From an uncultured Clostridia bacterium (GTDB taxonomy: Bacteria > Bacillota > Clostridia > TANB77 > CAG-508): a stretch of DNA of 48,567 nucleotides. Location of the stretch: assembly GCA_934122125.1 (NCBI GenBank), contig CAKOVW010000002.1, positions 1 through 48,567 of the forward strand. Direction: 5' to 3'. The notes beneath the pieces are model-generated. The model was given only the letters and a program-made list of their open reading frames with translations. It did not search any database and was not told the DNA's origin. A program made the translations under genes and the position numbers. The first letter of the stretch is position 1. Each line of letters starts with the position of its first letter. Shown piece after piece: positions 36,858 through 44,399 of this stretch.

Positions 36858-37694
36858 TTAACCTATAATATGTTGAAGTTTAAGCTCATTAATAGCCTCT
36901 TCATATTGTTCTTGGTTTGGTGCTTTTCCATGCCACTCAGCCTTTCCTTCCATAAAAGAAACTCCTTTTCCTTTAATCGTATGAGCAATAACAACACTAG
37001 GCATACCTTTTTGATGTTTAGCAATATCAAAAGCATTTATTAATCCGTCTATGTCATGACCATTAACCTCAATTACATTAAATCCAAAACTTTCAAATTT
37101 TTCTTTTATGTCTATTAAGCCAGCTACGTTTTCTATATTTCCATCAATTTGTAAAGTATTATAATCTACAATAGCACATAAATTGTCTAACTTATTTTTA
37201 CTTGCAGACATTGCAGCTTCCCATACTTGTCCTTCTTCAAGTTCTCCATCTCCAAGTAAACAATATACTCTATAACCATTGTGTTCCATTTTTGAACTAA
37301 TTGCCATTCCTACTGCTGCTGATAAGCCTTGTCCTAATGATCCTGTTGACATATCAACTCCTGGTATTTTTTTCATATCAGGATGTCCTTGTAAATTACT
37401 TTCTATTTTCCTAAATCCTTTTAAACTTTCTTTATCAAAGTATCCCTTTCTTGCAAGAGTTGCATAAAGTGCAGGAGCACAGTGTCCCTTTGATAATACA
37501 AATCTATCTCTTTGTTTTGCTTTTGGGTTTTCTGGGTCTATATTCATTTGATTAAAGTATAAAACTGCTAAAATGTCTGCACAAGAAAGTGAACCTCCTG
37601 GATGACCTGAAGATGCATTATATACTTGTTCTATTATTCCTATTCTAATGTCATTTGCAATATTAGCTAATCCTTCTACTTTTGTAATTTTCAT
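36858..37694 (-). CDS. Transketolase, N-terminal subunit
   Basis: 278 aa. The thiamine-diphosphate binding half: SSGHPGGSLSCADILAVLYF (about 27), LSKGHCAPALYATLA, GSLGQGLSAAVGMA and the metal-binding GDGELEEGQVWEAAM (about 148) with N at VDYNTLQIDG. Start ATG 37694 follows GAAAGGAGAA. It is translated ahead of the C-terminal subunit in the same transcript. Confidence 0.95.
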   Translation of the reverse strand: MKITKVEGLANIANDIRIGIIEQVYNASSGHPGGSLSCADILAVLYFNQMNIDPENPKAKQRDRFVLSKGHCAPALYATLARKGYFDKESLKGFRKIESNLQGHPDMKKIPGVDMSTGSLGQGLSAAVGMAISSKMEHNGYRVYCLLGDGELEEGQVWEAAMSASKNKLDNLCAIVDYNTLQIDGNIENVAGLIDIKEKFESFGFNVIEVNGHDIDGLINAFDIAKHQKGMPSVVIAHTIKGKGVSFMEGKAEWHGKAPNQEQYEEAINELKLQHIIG

Positions 37695-37796
37695 ATTTTT
37701 TCTCCTTTCAAAGTTATGATAAGCATATTATATATTTAAAAAATATTTTATTCAACAAATTCACAAAAAATATACAATTCATTTTGAATTGTATAT

Positions 37797-37988
37797 TTAT
37801 ATATTAAAGTATATAATTAATGTTCCAACTATTGATGCTAAAAATCCTAGCATTTTTAGCCCTGTTGAGCCCTCATTTTGGTCTCCAAACCCAAATATTT
37901 TTTTAGTTATAATTCTTGCGTCAAAAATACATACTACTCCAATTGCTGCTATAATTAGTCCTACTATTATTAAAATTATTTTTCCCAT
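37797..37988 (-). CDS. Small hypothetical membrane protein
   Basis: 63 aa with two hydrophobic segments (residues 3-21 and 45-62) and a conserved-looking middle, FDARIITKKIFGFGDQNEGS. Start ATG 37988 has GGAAGGAAA about 12 bases upstream. Small proteins of this pattern recur in clostridia; function unknown. Codon use and ribosome site favour a real gene. Confidence 0.65.
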   Translation of the reverse strand: MGKIILIIVGLIIAAIGVVCIFDARIITKKIFGFGDQNEGSTGLKMLGFLASIVGTLIIYFNI

Positions 37989-38058
37989 AATCGTGCTTAT
38001 TTCCTTCCATGTATCTCAATTTGGTACAAACCAAATTATATTTTTTCCAATCTAGCTT

Positions 38059-38928
38059 TTAAAAGAATTCTACAGTATATTTACACTCAAATGAAGTATT
38101 TGGTTTTAGTGAAATAATGTCTTGCTTTTGTGTAAATACACCTGTGCTTTTTACACTATCTGCTGTTGAATACCATGGTTCTATACATATAAATGGTGCA
38201 TTTGGTTTTGACCAAATTGCTAAATATGGAAATCCTGTAAAATCCATAGTTAGTAAGGTTTTGCCAGTTTCTTTATTTTTTAAACTTATTTTATTTGATG
38301 TAATACCTTTCATAATCAATGCATCATCATCAAATGTATGTGAATCTATTAATATTTTTCTTTTATCTACTATTCTATCTTTTGCGTAGTCTATTCCAAC
38401 TAAGCCATCTACCAAATACAAAAAGTGAATTTTTTCTTCATCTTCTTCAAATTCTAAATAGTAATTCCCTTTTTTTAGTTCTTGAGCATCTATTTTAAAT
38501 GCAGGGTGTCCACCTATTCCAAAAGGTAAGTTTATTAAACCTGTATTTACCACTCTATATATTGTAGTTAGTTTATTTTCCTCAGTACGATATGTATTAT
38601 ATAATTCAAATTCATATGGATATCTCGTTAAAGTATATTTATTACTTTTTAAAACATAAGAATGAAAGTGGTCTAGTTTAGTAATTGGTTCAAATTCTAA
38701 ATCTCTTGCGAAACCATGTTGCATAAGTTCATAAGTTCTTCCACCAATTAATGTTTGGTTTTTCTTTAGTTTTCCTACTATAGGAAATAATACAGGTGAA
38801 TGTCTTTTCCAATATATTTTGCCATTTTCGTCCATACATTGCTCACCTTGATGTATTTTTTCTTCGCCATTTACTTTAAAACTTATAAGTTCTCCACCTT
38901 TTTTTGATGTTAGCATTTGAGTGTACAT
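38059..38928 (-). CDS. Aldose 1-epimerase family (LacX-like) protein
   Basis: 289 aa from the ATG at 38928, which has AAAGGAGAGG 6 bases upstream; a longer frame from 38955 lacks a ribosome site. Beta-sandwich mutarotase-like fold: SFKVNGEEKIHQG, WKRHSPVLFPIVGKLK, MQHGFARDLEFE (His and Arg region), FGIGGHPAFKI and ICIEPWYSTADS. It probably interconverts sugar anomers; the LacX subgroup lacks an assigned substrate. Confidence 0.85.
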   Translation of the reverse strand: MYTQMLTSKKGGELISFKVNGEEKIHQGEQCMDENGKIYWKRHSPVLFPIVGKLKKNQTLIGGRTYELMQHGFARDLEFEPITKLDHFHSYVLKSNKYTLTRYPYEFELYNTYRTEENKLTTIYRVVNTGLINLPFGIGGHPAFKIDAQELKKGNYYLEFEEDEEKIHFLYLVDGLVGIDYAKDRIVDKRKILIDSHTFDDDALIMKGITSNKISLKNKETGKTLLTMDFTGFPYLAIWSKPNAPFICIEPWYSTADSVKSTGVFTQKQDIISLKPNTSFECKYTVEFF

Positions 38929-38959
38929 AGGCCTCTCCTTTCTTATTTTTACCATATAT

Positions 38960-38988
38960 ATAATATTGCTTTTTTATGTAAATGTCAA
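38960..38988 (-). promoter_or_regulatory. Promoter of the aldose 1-epimerase-like gene
   Basis: Minus strand TTGACA, 17 bases, TATTAT, in the short gap after recG and about 31 bases before the start codon. Confidence 0.75.
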
Positions 38989-38991
38989 GAT

Positions 38992-41055
38992 TTATAGCGA
39001 AACACTTTGTTTTAATTTATTATCTACTAATTTTCTAAGCCTTTTATTTTTTTCTTGTGTTAATCCTTTATCTTCGCTTTCAATTTTTAATGCCACACTT
39101 TGTACTGATTTTAGCATAGGCATATCTACAAATAAGTTTGCTATTTTGAACTCTGGAATTCCATGTTGCCTTGTTCCAAAAAATTCTCCTGTTCCTCTTA
39201 ACTCTAAGTCTTTTTCTGCAATAACAAATCCATCATTTGTTTCTTGCATTGTTTTCATTCTTTCTTTTCCTACTTGTGAACATTTGCTATTATATTTAAG
39301 CACACAATATGACTGATATTGACCTCTTCCTACCCTTCCTCTTAATTGGTGTAACTGTGCAAGTCCAAATCTCTCTGCATTTTCTACTACCATTATATTT
39401 GCATTTGGCACATTTACTCCAACTTCTATAACCGTTGTAGACACTAGTATGTCTATCTCTCCATCTTTAAATTTTTGCATTATTTCGTCTTTTTCTTTTG
39501 GTTTCATTTTTCCATATACACATTCAACTCTATATTCTGGAAAGATTTGCTCTTTATATATTTTTGTCCATTCTTTTACGGCCTTTAAATCTTTTGTAGT
39601 TTCATCTTCTTCCTCTTTTTCTTCTACTAGTGGACATACTACATATATCTGTCTGCCTTCGTCAATATTCTTTTTTATAAAATTATTTATTCTTTCCTCC
39701 ATACTTTTAGTTACAGCATATGTTTCAATTTTCTTTCTATTTGGTGGAAGTTCATCAATTATAGATATATCCAAATCTCCATATAGTATTAACGCTAATG
39801 TTCTTGGAATTGGAGTTGCTGTCATTACCAAAGTATCTGGATTATTTCCCTTTGCCGCAATTGCAGTTCTTTGTTTTACACCAAATCTATGTTGCTCATC
39901 AGTTACAACTAAACCTAGATTTTTAAATGTAACATTTTCTGTTATTAAAGCATGTGTACCAATTAGTACATCTATTTCTCCATTTTGTAATCTTTCTAAT
40001 ATATTTTTTTTGTTTTTAGCTGTTGTTGCTCCTAATAGAAGTTCGCATTTTATGCCTAAAGGTGCTAATATTTTGCTAAACTCTTCCATGTGTTGTGTTG
40101 CAAGTATTGCTGTTGGAGCCATTATTGCTACTTGGTAACCTGATTTTACTGCTTTATATGCAGATATAATACTTACTACTGTTTTACCTGAGCCAACATC
40201 TCCTTGAAGTAGTCTGTTCATTGGCTTTTCTGATTCCATGTCTGCATCAATTTCTTCCAATACTCTTAATTGTGCTTTTGTTAGTTTGAATGGTAATGTG
40301 TTTATTACATCTGACATTTTTGCATTTTTATCAAATGTAATTCCTTTATTCTTTTCACTATTTCCTTTTAGTTCTAATAATGCAAGTTGCATTGTTAATA
40401 GTTCTTCAAAAACTAAACGTTTTCTAGCTTGCATTCTATGTTCCATATCTGTTGGAAAATGTATTTGATTTAAACTATTTTGCAAATCTAATAAATTGTA
40501 TTCATTTAAAAGATAGTCTGGTAAAGTTTCGCTTAGTTTTCCATTTACCATGTTTAGAGCATTTTCTACTGCTTGTCTAATTGCTGTTTGAGATAGTTTA
40601 TATGTAGTCGGATAAATTGGCATTATTTTGCCTGTATTTTTTGATGTATCTACTTTGTCAAATACAGGGCTTCTCATTTCAAAGTGATTAAATTCATTTA
40701 TTGCTTTTCCAAAGAATTTGTAGGTTTCTCCTCTTTTTATATGTTGCTTAATATATGTTTGGTTAAACCATGTTATTGTGCACTTTCCTGTATTATCTTC
40801 AACTGTAGCTTTTATAATTGTCATGTTTTTACGTATTCTATTTATAGTAACTTCTGACACTACTGTTGCTTGTATTGTAACTTCTTCTCCATTTATCAAG
40901 TCTGCTATATTCTTAGTTTTGCTTCTATCTTCATAATCTCTTGGAAAATATGTAAGCAAATCTTCAATTGTATATATATTTAAGCTATTTAGTAATGGTA
41001 CTTTTGCTGGTCCAACACTTTTTACATATTGCACATTTTGCTTTAAATCAATCAT
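38992..41055 (-). CDS. recG: ATP-dependent DNA helicase RecG
   Basis: 687 aa from the ATG at 41055, preceded by AGAGGTAG; a TTG at 41073 lies over that site. Wedge/OB domain in residues 1-200, helicase domain 1 with GDVGSGKT (Walker A, about 285) and DEQH box in VVTDEQHRFG, helicase domain 2 with VSTTVIEVGVNVPNA and QLRGRVGRGQ. It remodels stalled forks and Holliday junctions. Its promoter was not clearly seen. Confidence 0.96.
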   Translation of the reverse strand: MIDLKQNVQYVKSVGPAKVPLLNSLNIYTIEDLLTYFPRDYEDRSKTKNIADLINGEEVTIQATVVSEVTINRIRKNMTIIKATVEDNTGKCTITWFNQTYIKQHIKRGETYKFFGKAINEFNHFEMRSPVFDKVDTSKNTGKIMPIYPTTYKLSQTAIRQAVENALNMVNGKLSETLPDYLLNEYNLLDLQNSLNQIHFPTDMEHRMQARKRLVFEELLTMQLALLELKGNSEKNKGITFDKNAKMSDVINTLPFKLTKAQLRVLEEIDADMESEKPMNRLLQGDVGSGKTVVSIISAYKAVKSGYQVAIMAPTAILATQHMEEFSKILAPLGIKCELLLGATTAKNKKNILERLQNGEIDVLIGTHALITENVTFKNLGLVVTDEQHRFGVKQRTAIAAKGNNPDTLVMTATPIPRTLALILYGDLDISIIDELPPNRKKIETYAVTKSMEERINNFIKKNIDEGRQIYVVCPLVEEKEEEDETTKDLKAVKEWTKIYKEQIFPEYRVECVYGKMKPKEKDEIMQKFKDGEIDILVSTTVIEVGVNVPNANIMVVENAERFGLAQLHQLRGRVGRGQYQSYCVLKYNSKCSQVGKERMKTMQETNDGFVIAEKDLELRGTGEFFGTRQHGIPEFKIANLFVDMPMLKSVQSVALKIESEDKGLTQEKNKRLRKLVDNKLKQSVSL

Positions 41056-41132
41056 TTTACTACCTCTTATCAAAATTTTTATTTAAATTACTCGAAAATA
41101 AATTTGTCCTAATTAAAAATCGTCAAAAAGCA

Positions 41133-41161
41133 TTGACTAAATACTAAAAAGTATGTATAAT
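41133..41161 (+). promoter_or_regulatory. Promoter of a plus-strand small RNA (candidate antitoxin)
   Basis: TTGACT, exactly 17 bases, TATAAT: the closest match to consensus in the region, pointing into a 90-base stretch that ends in a terminator and encodes no protein. Confidence 0.85.
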
Positions 41162-41167
41162 AATGAT

Positions 41168-41253
41168 ATAGGAAACAAACATACAGAATGTATGTTGCCA
41201 ATATTTTAGCAAACACTACATTGCAGTATCGAAGCAAAATGTAGTGTTTTTAT
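41168..41253 (+). ncRNA. Candidate antisense RNA (type I antitoxin)
   Basis: About 86 bases from the promoter at 41133-41161 to a T-tract. It has a 5' hairpin AACATACA-GAA-TGTATGTT (41178-41196) and a terminator hairpin (41211-41249). It ends at the stop codon of the opposite-strand 34-codon toxin-like gene, so it is complementary to the 3' untranslated part of that mRNA, as RatA is to txpA and SR4 to bsrG in Bacillus. Its first 13 bases (about 41168-41180) and the TGTTGCCA at 41193-41200 recur in the toxin mRNA leader. Confidence 0.65.
41211..41249. terminator. Bidirectional terminator between the convergent RNAs
   Basis: 12-bp stem AAACACTACATT (41211-41222) with 41238-41249, followed on the plus strand by a TTTTTATTTATT tract. 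It probably ends the antisense RNA; on the minus strand the U-tract is weak, so the toxin mRNA may read through it. Confidence 0.75.
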
Positions 41254-41358
41254 TTATTCCTTATTTGTACAAATTATGTATATAACTGTTAATAAGGTTA
41301 TGTTTATAGTTATTGAAATTATAAATCCTATGATTAGGAATTGTAAAAAATTTACCAT
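41254..41358 (-). CDS. Small hydrophobic peptide, candidate type I toxin
   Basis: 34 aa: short N-terminus MVNFLQF, one membrane segment at about residues 8-30, and a Lys-Glu end. Start ATG 41358 has a strong GAGGTGG 6 bases upstream. It resembles holin-like/TxpA-type toxin peptides in size and layout, though no family is certain. The mRNA has its own promoter (41474-41446), an approximately 80-base leader, a small hairpin (41378-41393) just ahead of the ribosome site, and 5' and 3' ends that can pair with each other. A convergent small RNA covers its 3' region. Confidence 0.65.
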   Translation of the reverse strand: MVNFLQFLIIGFIISITINITLLTVIYIICTNKE

Positions 41359-41445
41359 AAACACCACCTCACTTTCCCATAGTAAAAACTATGTAGTAAA
41401 GTGGCAACACACATCTGCTTGTTAAGTTTGTTTCCTATATTTAAT

Positions 41446-41474
41446 ACTATACAATATTTCTTTATAAAAAACAA
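41446..41474 (-). promoter_or_regulatory. Promoter of the toxin-like gene
   Basis: Minus strand TTGTTT, 17 bases, TATAGT. The sequence just downstream (ATATAGGAAACAAAC, 41440-41426) repeats the one downstream of the antisense RNA promoter. Confidence 0.7.
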
Positions 41475-41511
41475 GCGAACACTCAAAAAAATTGTATTTT
41501 TTTCCAGTTAC

Positions 41512-41540
41512 TTGTCATCTAATTTAAAGTATTGTATAAT
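41512..41540 (+). promoter_or_regulatory. tmRNA promoter
   Basis: TTGTCA, 17 bases, TATAAT, 13 bases before the tmRNA 5' end. Confidence 0.85.
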
Positions 41541-41553
41541 ATATATTGTACTT

Positions 41554-41918
41554 GGGGATGTATTTGGTTTCGACAGTATTCCAGAAGTATTGATAGCGAG
41601 TAGTGGAGCTCTCACTTGGCCACTTTAATAATGTGAGAAATTAAAAATAAACGCTGATAATAGAGAATTAGCATACGCTGCCTAGTTAATGGCGCGTCAT
41701 CTTACTTTAGGTGCCCACGCTTAGAGATTAAGGTGTCAAATTAGTGGGAAACAAAACTATTTTTAGTTATGGAAATAGTGGGTACTTTTAAATAACTACC
41801 TTTTTAATAAATTTGTTTATTGTGTTATTATTAAGGGAATTTATACAATAAACTGCACTCGGAGAAGTTGGTATGGAAAGAATATTGGACAGGAGTTCGA
41901 CTCTCCTCATCTCCACCA
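41554..41918 (+). ncRNA. ssrA: tmRNA
   Basis: 365 bases. The 5' end GGGGATG pairs with CATCTCC at 41908-41914, and the 3' end has a T-arm (AGGAGTTCGACTCTCCT) and encoded CCA. After the 5' tRNA-like half (TTTGGTTTCGACAG) comes the tag frame ending in NADNRELAYAA and TAG at 41679-41681, then the pseudoknot-rich part. It rescues stalled ribosomes by trans-translation. The tag ends in YAA rather than the more common LAA. Confidence 0.96.
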
Positions 41919-41936
41919 TTTTTTTATAAAAAACAC

Positions 41937-41965
41937 TTGCACATTATTTTATTTTGTGCTAAGAT
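41937..41965 (+). promoter_or_regulatory. tRNA-Trp promoter
   Basis: TTGCAC, 17 bases, TAAGAT, 19 bases before tRNA-Trp. Confidence 0.65.
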
Positions 41966-41984
41966 ATGTAAGTATTAAATATTT

Positions 41985-42059
41985 AGGGGTATAGTGTTAA
42001 TGGTAGCACATCGGTCTCCAAAACCGCCTGTGAGGGTTCGAGTCCTTCTACCCCTGCCA
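41985..42059 (+). tRNA. tRNA-Trp (CCA)
   Basis: 75 bases including encoded CCA. Acceptor AGGGGTA/TACCCCT, D-arm GTGT/GCAC, anticodon loop CTCCAAA, T-loop TTCGAGT. The outermost anticodon-stem pair (27:43) is T-C, a mismatch; otherwise normal. Confidence 0.95.
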
Positions 42060-42066
42060 TATAAAA

Positions 42067-42099
42067 GGAGTTGATTTCTTATCAACTTCTTCTTTTTTT
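42067..42099 (+). terminator. Terminator of tRNA-Trp
   Basis: Stem AGTTGAT/ATCAACT (42069-42075 with 42081-42087), followed by TCTTCTTTTTTT. Confidence 0.85.
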
Positions 42100-42155
42100 C
42101 TTGATATTTTGTATTGGTTAATATATAATAATTACACTATAGATTGGAGATTAAA

Positions 42156-42584
42156 ATGGAGAAATTAAAGAAGTTATTAAATAGAGAAGTTATTTTTTAT
42201 ATTATTTTTGGAGTATTAACCACATTAGTCAATATTATTACATCATATATTTTAAAAGCACTTTTACATGTAGAAGCTAATATTGCAAGTACTGTCGGAA
42301 TTATACTTTCTATTTTATTTGCATACTTTACTAACCGCAAATGGGTTTTTAATTCTCAAGCAAATACCATTAAAGAAAAATGGACTGAGTTTTTCAAGTT
42401 CATTTTAGGAAGAGCTTTTACTATGGTAGTAGAAATTATAGGGGTATTTCTACTAAATGATGTTCTTCACGCATTTTACAATTTTGGTGATAATCTAGGA
42501 TTTTTAATTGATAAGTGTATTATTACTGTAATTGTAATTATATTAAACTTTTTTATTAGCAAATTTTTCGCTTTTAAAAAATAA
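42156..42584 (+). CDS. GtrA-like membrane protein
   Basis: 142 aa from ATG 42156 with GGAG 7 bases upstream (an in-frame TTG at 42144 is not used). Four membrane segments at about 12-32, 39-60, 78-103 and 113-135, with FGVLTTLVNIITSYIL and FAYFTNRKWVF being the GtrA family pattern. Such proteins take part in moving lipid-linked sugars across the membrane. It is followed 29 bases later by the M23 gene on the same strand. Confidence 0.88.
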   Translation: MEKLKKLLNREVIFYIIFGVLTTLVNIITSYILKALLHVEANIASTVGIILSILFAYFTNRKWVFNSQANTIKEKWTEFFKFILGRAFTMVVEIIGVFLLNDVLHAFYNFGDNLGFLIDKCIITVIVIILNFFISKFFAFKK

Positions 42585-42613
42585 ATTGGGGGCTACTAGA
42601 ATTGGAGGTATTT

Positions 42614-43205
42614 ATGTCTAGTAGTTTTTTTAAGCCTTTTTATTATCTATTGGCTTTTATTATTATTTTAGTTTTATTTATTTCATGTTTTTTTAGTTAT
42701 TCTATAGCTCGGATTAGAGTTTTATCCTTTTGACCCAGAAGAAGAATATGTTTGGCCATCTCCCCGGTTATACTTATATAACTTCATATTTTGGTTATAG
42801 AGGTTTGCCAACAGCTGGTGCTACTACATACCATGCTGGAATTGATATTGGAGCTCCCGAAGGTAGCAAATTTATTGCTATTTGTGATGGCACTATTACT
42901 TTTGCTGATTTTTTAGGTGGTGGTGGTTATACTATTACTTTAACTAATAATAACATGAAAGTTACTTATTGCCATGTTTCACCTAATTTTATTGTCAAAG
43001 TTGGAGATACTGTTTTAAAAGGTCAGGTTATTGGAAATGTTGGACCTAAAAATGTTTATGGTGTAAAACGGAAATCAATATAAAGATGAAAATCGGTAAT
43101 CCAACTAATGGAGCTACTACTGGTCCTCATCTACATTTAGGAGTTAGAATTGACCAAAAATATATTGACCCTTTAAGTTTATTTGAAAGTTCAAAAAATC
43201 GCTAA
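42614..43205 (+). CDS. Membrane-anchored M23 peptidase, continuous only with four +1 shifts at CGG-A/T
   Basis: Read straight, the gene is broken into pieces, the longest starting inside it. Reading CGGA at 42710, CGGT at 42765, CGGA at 43069 and CGGT at 43094 each as glycine gives one 195-aa protein from ATG 42614 (GGAGG 6 bases upstream) to TAA 43203-43205. At every site the CGG is in frame in the already corrected frame. The product has a membrane anchor (about 9-30), SPGYTYITSYFGYRG, metal ligands in YHAGIDIG, then VKGNQYKDENGNPTNGATTG and GPHLHLG (HxH). The catalytic HxH lies after the fourth site. Cell-wall endopeptidase. The alternative is a pseudogene. Confidence 0.8.
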
Positions 43206-43228
43206 ATGCTTTTACATTTAGCGATTTT
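43195..43228. terminator. Bidirectional terminator between the M23 and CD1247-like genes
   Basis: 14-bp stem AAAATCGCTAAATG (43195-43208) with 43215-43228 and a 6-base loop; it contains the stop codon of the plus-strand gene and lies 5 bases from the stop of the minus-strand gene. T-tracts follow on both strands. Confidence 0.85.
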
Positions 43229-43232
43229 TGCT

Positions 43233-43724
43233 TTACATATCTTCATCATTGTCATTTTCTTCATGTTCACAATCACATTCGTTTGCATCATCTTCACATC
43301 CATTACAATGTGAACAGCAGCCTCCACACTCTTCGTCCTCATTCCAGTCTAGTTCAATAATATTATGACACTCTGGACATTCAACTTCTAAGTTTTCTTC
43401 ACTATTTATATCTGCTACAAACTCATGATTACAATATGGACATACAATTTCAAATTCATATGCTTCATCATCTTCATAAATATCATTTTCTATTCCATCT
43501 ACTGCTTTTTTTACTGTTTCAATTCTGCTATCAATTTCCTTTTGTTTTTCCTCTACTTCTTTTACTCTTATATCTGTTAAGTATGTTAGCCTATCTATAA
43601 CATCCATAAACATCATTGATAATTCTTGAAATTTATTTAAAACAAAGGCTCTGTCCTCTTCGTTTTGAAAATGATTTTCTAGCTCTGTTAATATTGCTTG
43701 ATAATGATTTTTTAAATCTGACAT
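43233..43724 (-). CDS. CD1247-like zinc-ribbon protein
   Basis: 163 aa. N-terminal helical part (about 1-80) with LTELENHFQNEEDRAFVLNK, then an acidic linker and a zinc ribbon CPYCNHEFV ... CPECHNIIEL (about 95-125), and a Cys/His/Asp/Glu-rich tail (CGGCCSHCNGC). It follows efp, as in many clostridia. Function unknown. Start ATG 43724 follows GAAAGGAATAA. Confidence 0.8.
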   Translation of the reverse strand: MSDLKNHYQAILTELENHFQNEEDRAFVLNKFQELSMMFMDVIDRLTYLTDIRVKEVEEKQKEIDSRIETVKKAVDGIENDIYEDDEAYEFEIVCPYCNHEFVADINSEENLEVECPECHNIIELDWNEDEECGGCCSHCNGCEDDANECDCEHEENDNDEDM

Positions 43725-43742
43725 TATTTTATTCCTTTCACT

Positions 43743-44309
43743 TTATACTCTTTCCATATATTCACCAGTTCTAGTATCTATACGAATAACATCTCCAATA
43801 TTTATAAACATTGGAACTGAAATTTCATAACCATTTTCTAGAGTTGCTGGTTTTCCAGAAGTTGTAGTTGTGTTTCCTGCAAATCCTGGTTCTGTATATG
43901 TAACTTCTAGTTCAACAAACATTGGTGGCTCTACTGAAAATACATTACCTTTGTATGATAAAATTTTAACATTCATATTTTCTTTTAAGAACTTTAAGCT
44001 ATCACCAAGTTGTTCTTTATTTAATGGTAATTGCTCATATGTTTCATTATCCATAAAATAATAAATATCACTATCGTTGTATAAATATTGCATCTCTCTT
44101 TTTTCAATTTGAGCTGCTGCATATTTATCTGATGGGTTAAATGTTTTTTCAATAACTGCTCCTGAAATTACATTTTTTAATTTTGTTCTAACAAAAGCTG
44201 ACCCCTTTCCTGGTTTTACGTGTTGAAATTCAACTACTTTGAATACGTTTCCGTCCATTTCAAATGTTGTTCCATTTCTAAAATCTCCTGCCATATATAC
44301 GTCTGCCAT
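43743..44309 (-). CDS. efp: Translation elongation factor P
   Basis: 188 aa, full length, three beta domains. KPGKGSAFVRTKLKN (loop that reaches the P-site, about 32-46), TFNPSDKY, and C-terminal GDVIRIDTRTGEYMERV are diagnostic. It relieves stalling at proline runs. Start ATG 44309 follows AAAGGGGAAA. Lies in the yqeG to CD1247-like gene group. Confidence 0.97.
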   Translation of the reverse strand: MADVYMAGDFRNGTTFEMDGNVFKVVEFQHVKPGKGSAFVRTKLKNVISGAVIEKTFNPSDKYAAAQIEKREMQYLYNDSDIYYFMDNETYEQLPLNKEQLGDSLKFLKENMNVKILSYKGNVFSVEPPMFVELEVTYTEPGFAGNTTTTSGKPATLENGYEISVPMFINIGDVIRIDTRTGEYMERV

Positions 44310-44399
44310 ATTTAATTTCCCCTTTCAAAATTCATTTATTTTTTATTATTTATTAACTTTTAAAAAGCCATTATATTATACACCTTATTTTTATTAAAA

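Noticed and set aside
38018..38037. Hairpin AATTTGGT/ACCAAATT after the aldose 1-epimerase gene
   Set aside because: On the transcribed strand it lacks a T-tract, so I do not call it a terminator.
42701..43100. A prfB-type programmed shift with an upstream Shine-Dalgarno-like stimulator
   Set aside because: No consistent purine-rich element precedes the six sites, and the P-site codons all differ.
10810..43205. Reading the three CGG-interrupted genes as ordinary pseudogenes or homopolymer sequencing errors
   Set aside because: All six lesions are an extra C exactly before GGA/GGT at a codon boundary with no other damage. Only two are next to homopolymers, and the many other GGA/GGT codons are unaffected. 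The alternative stays possible until reads are checked.
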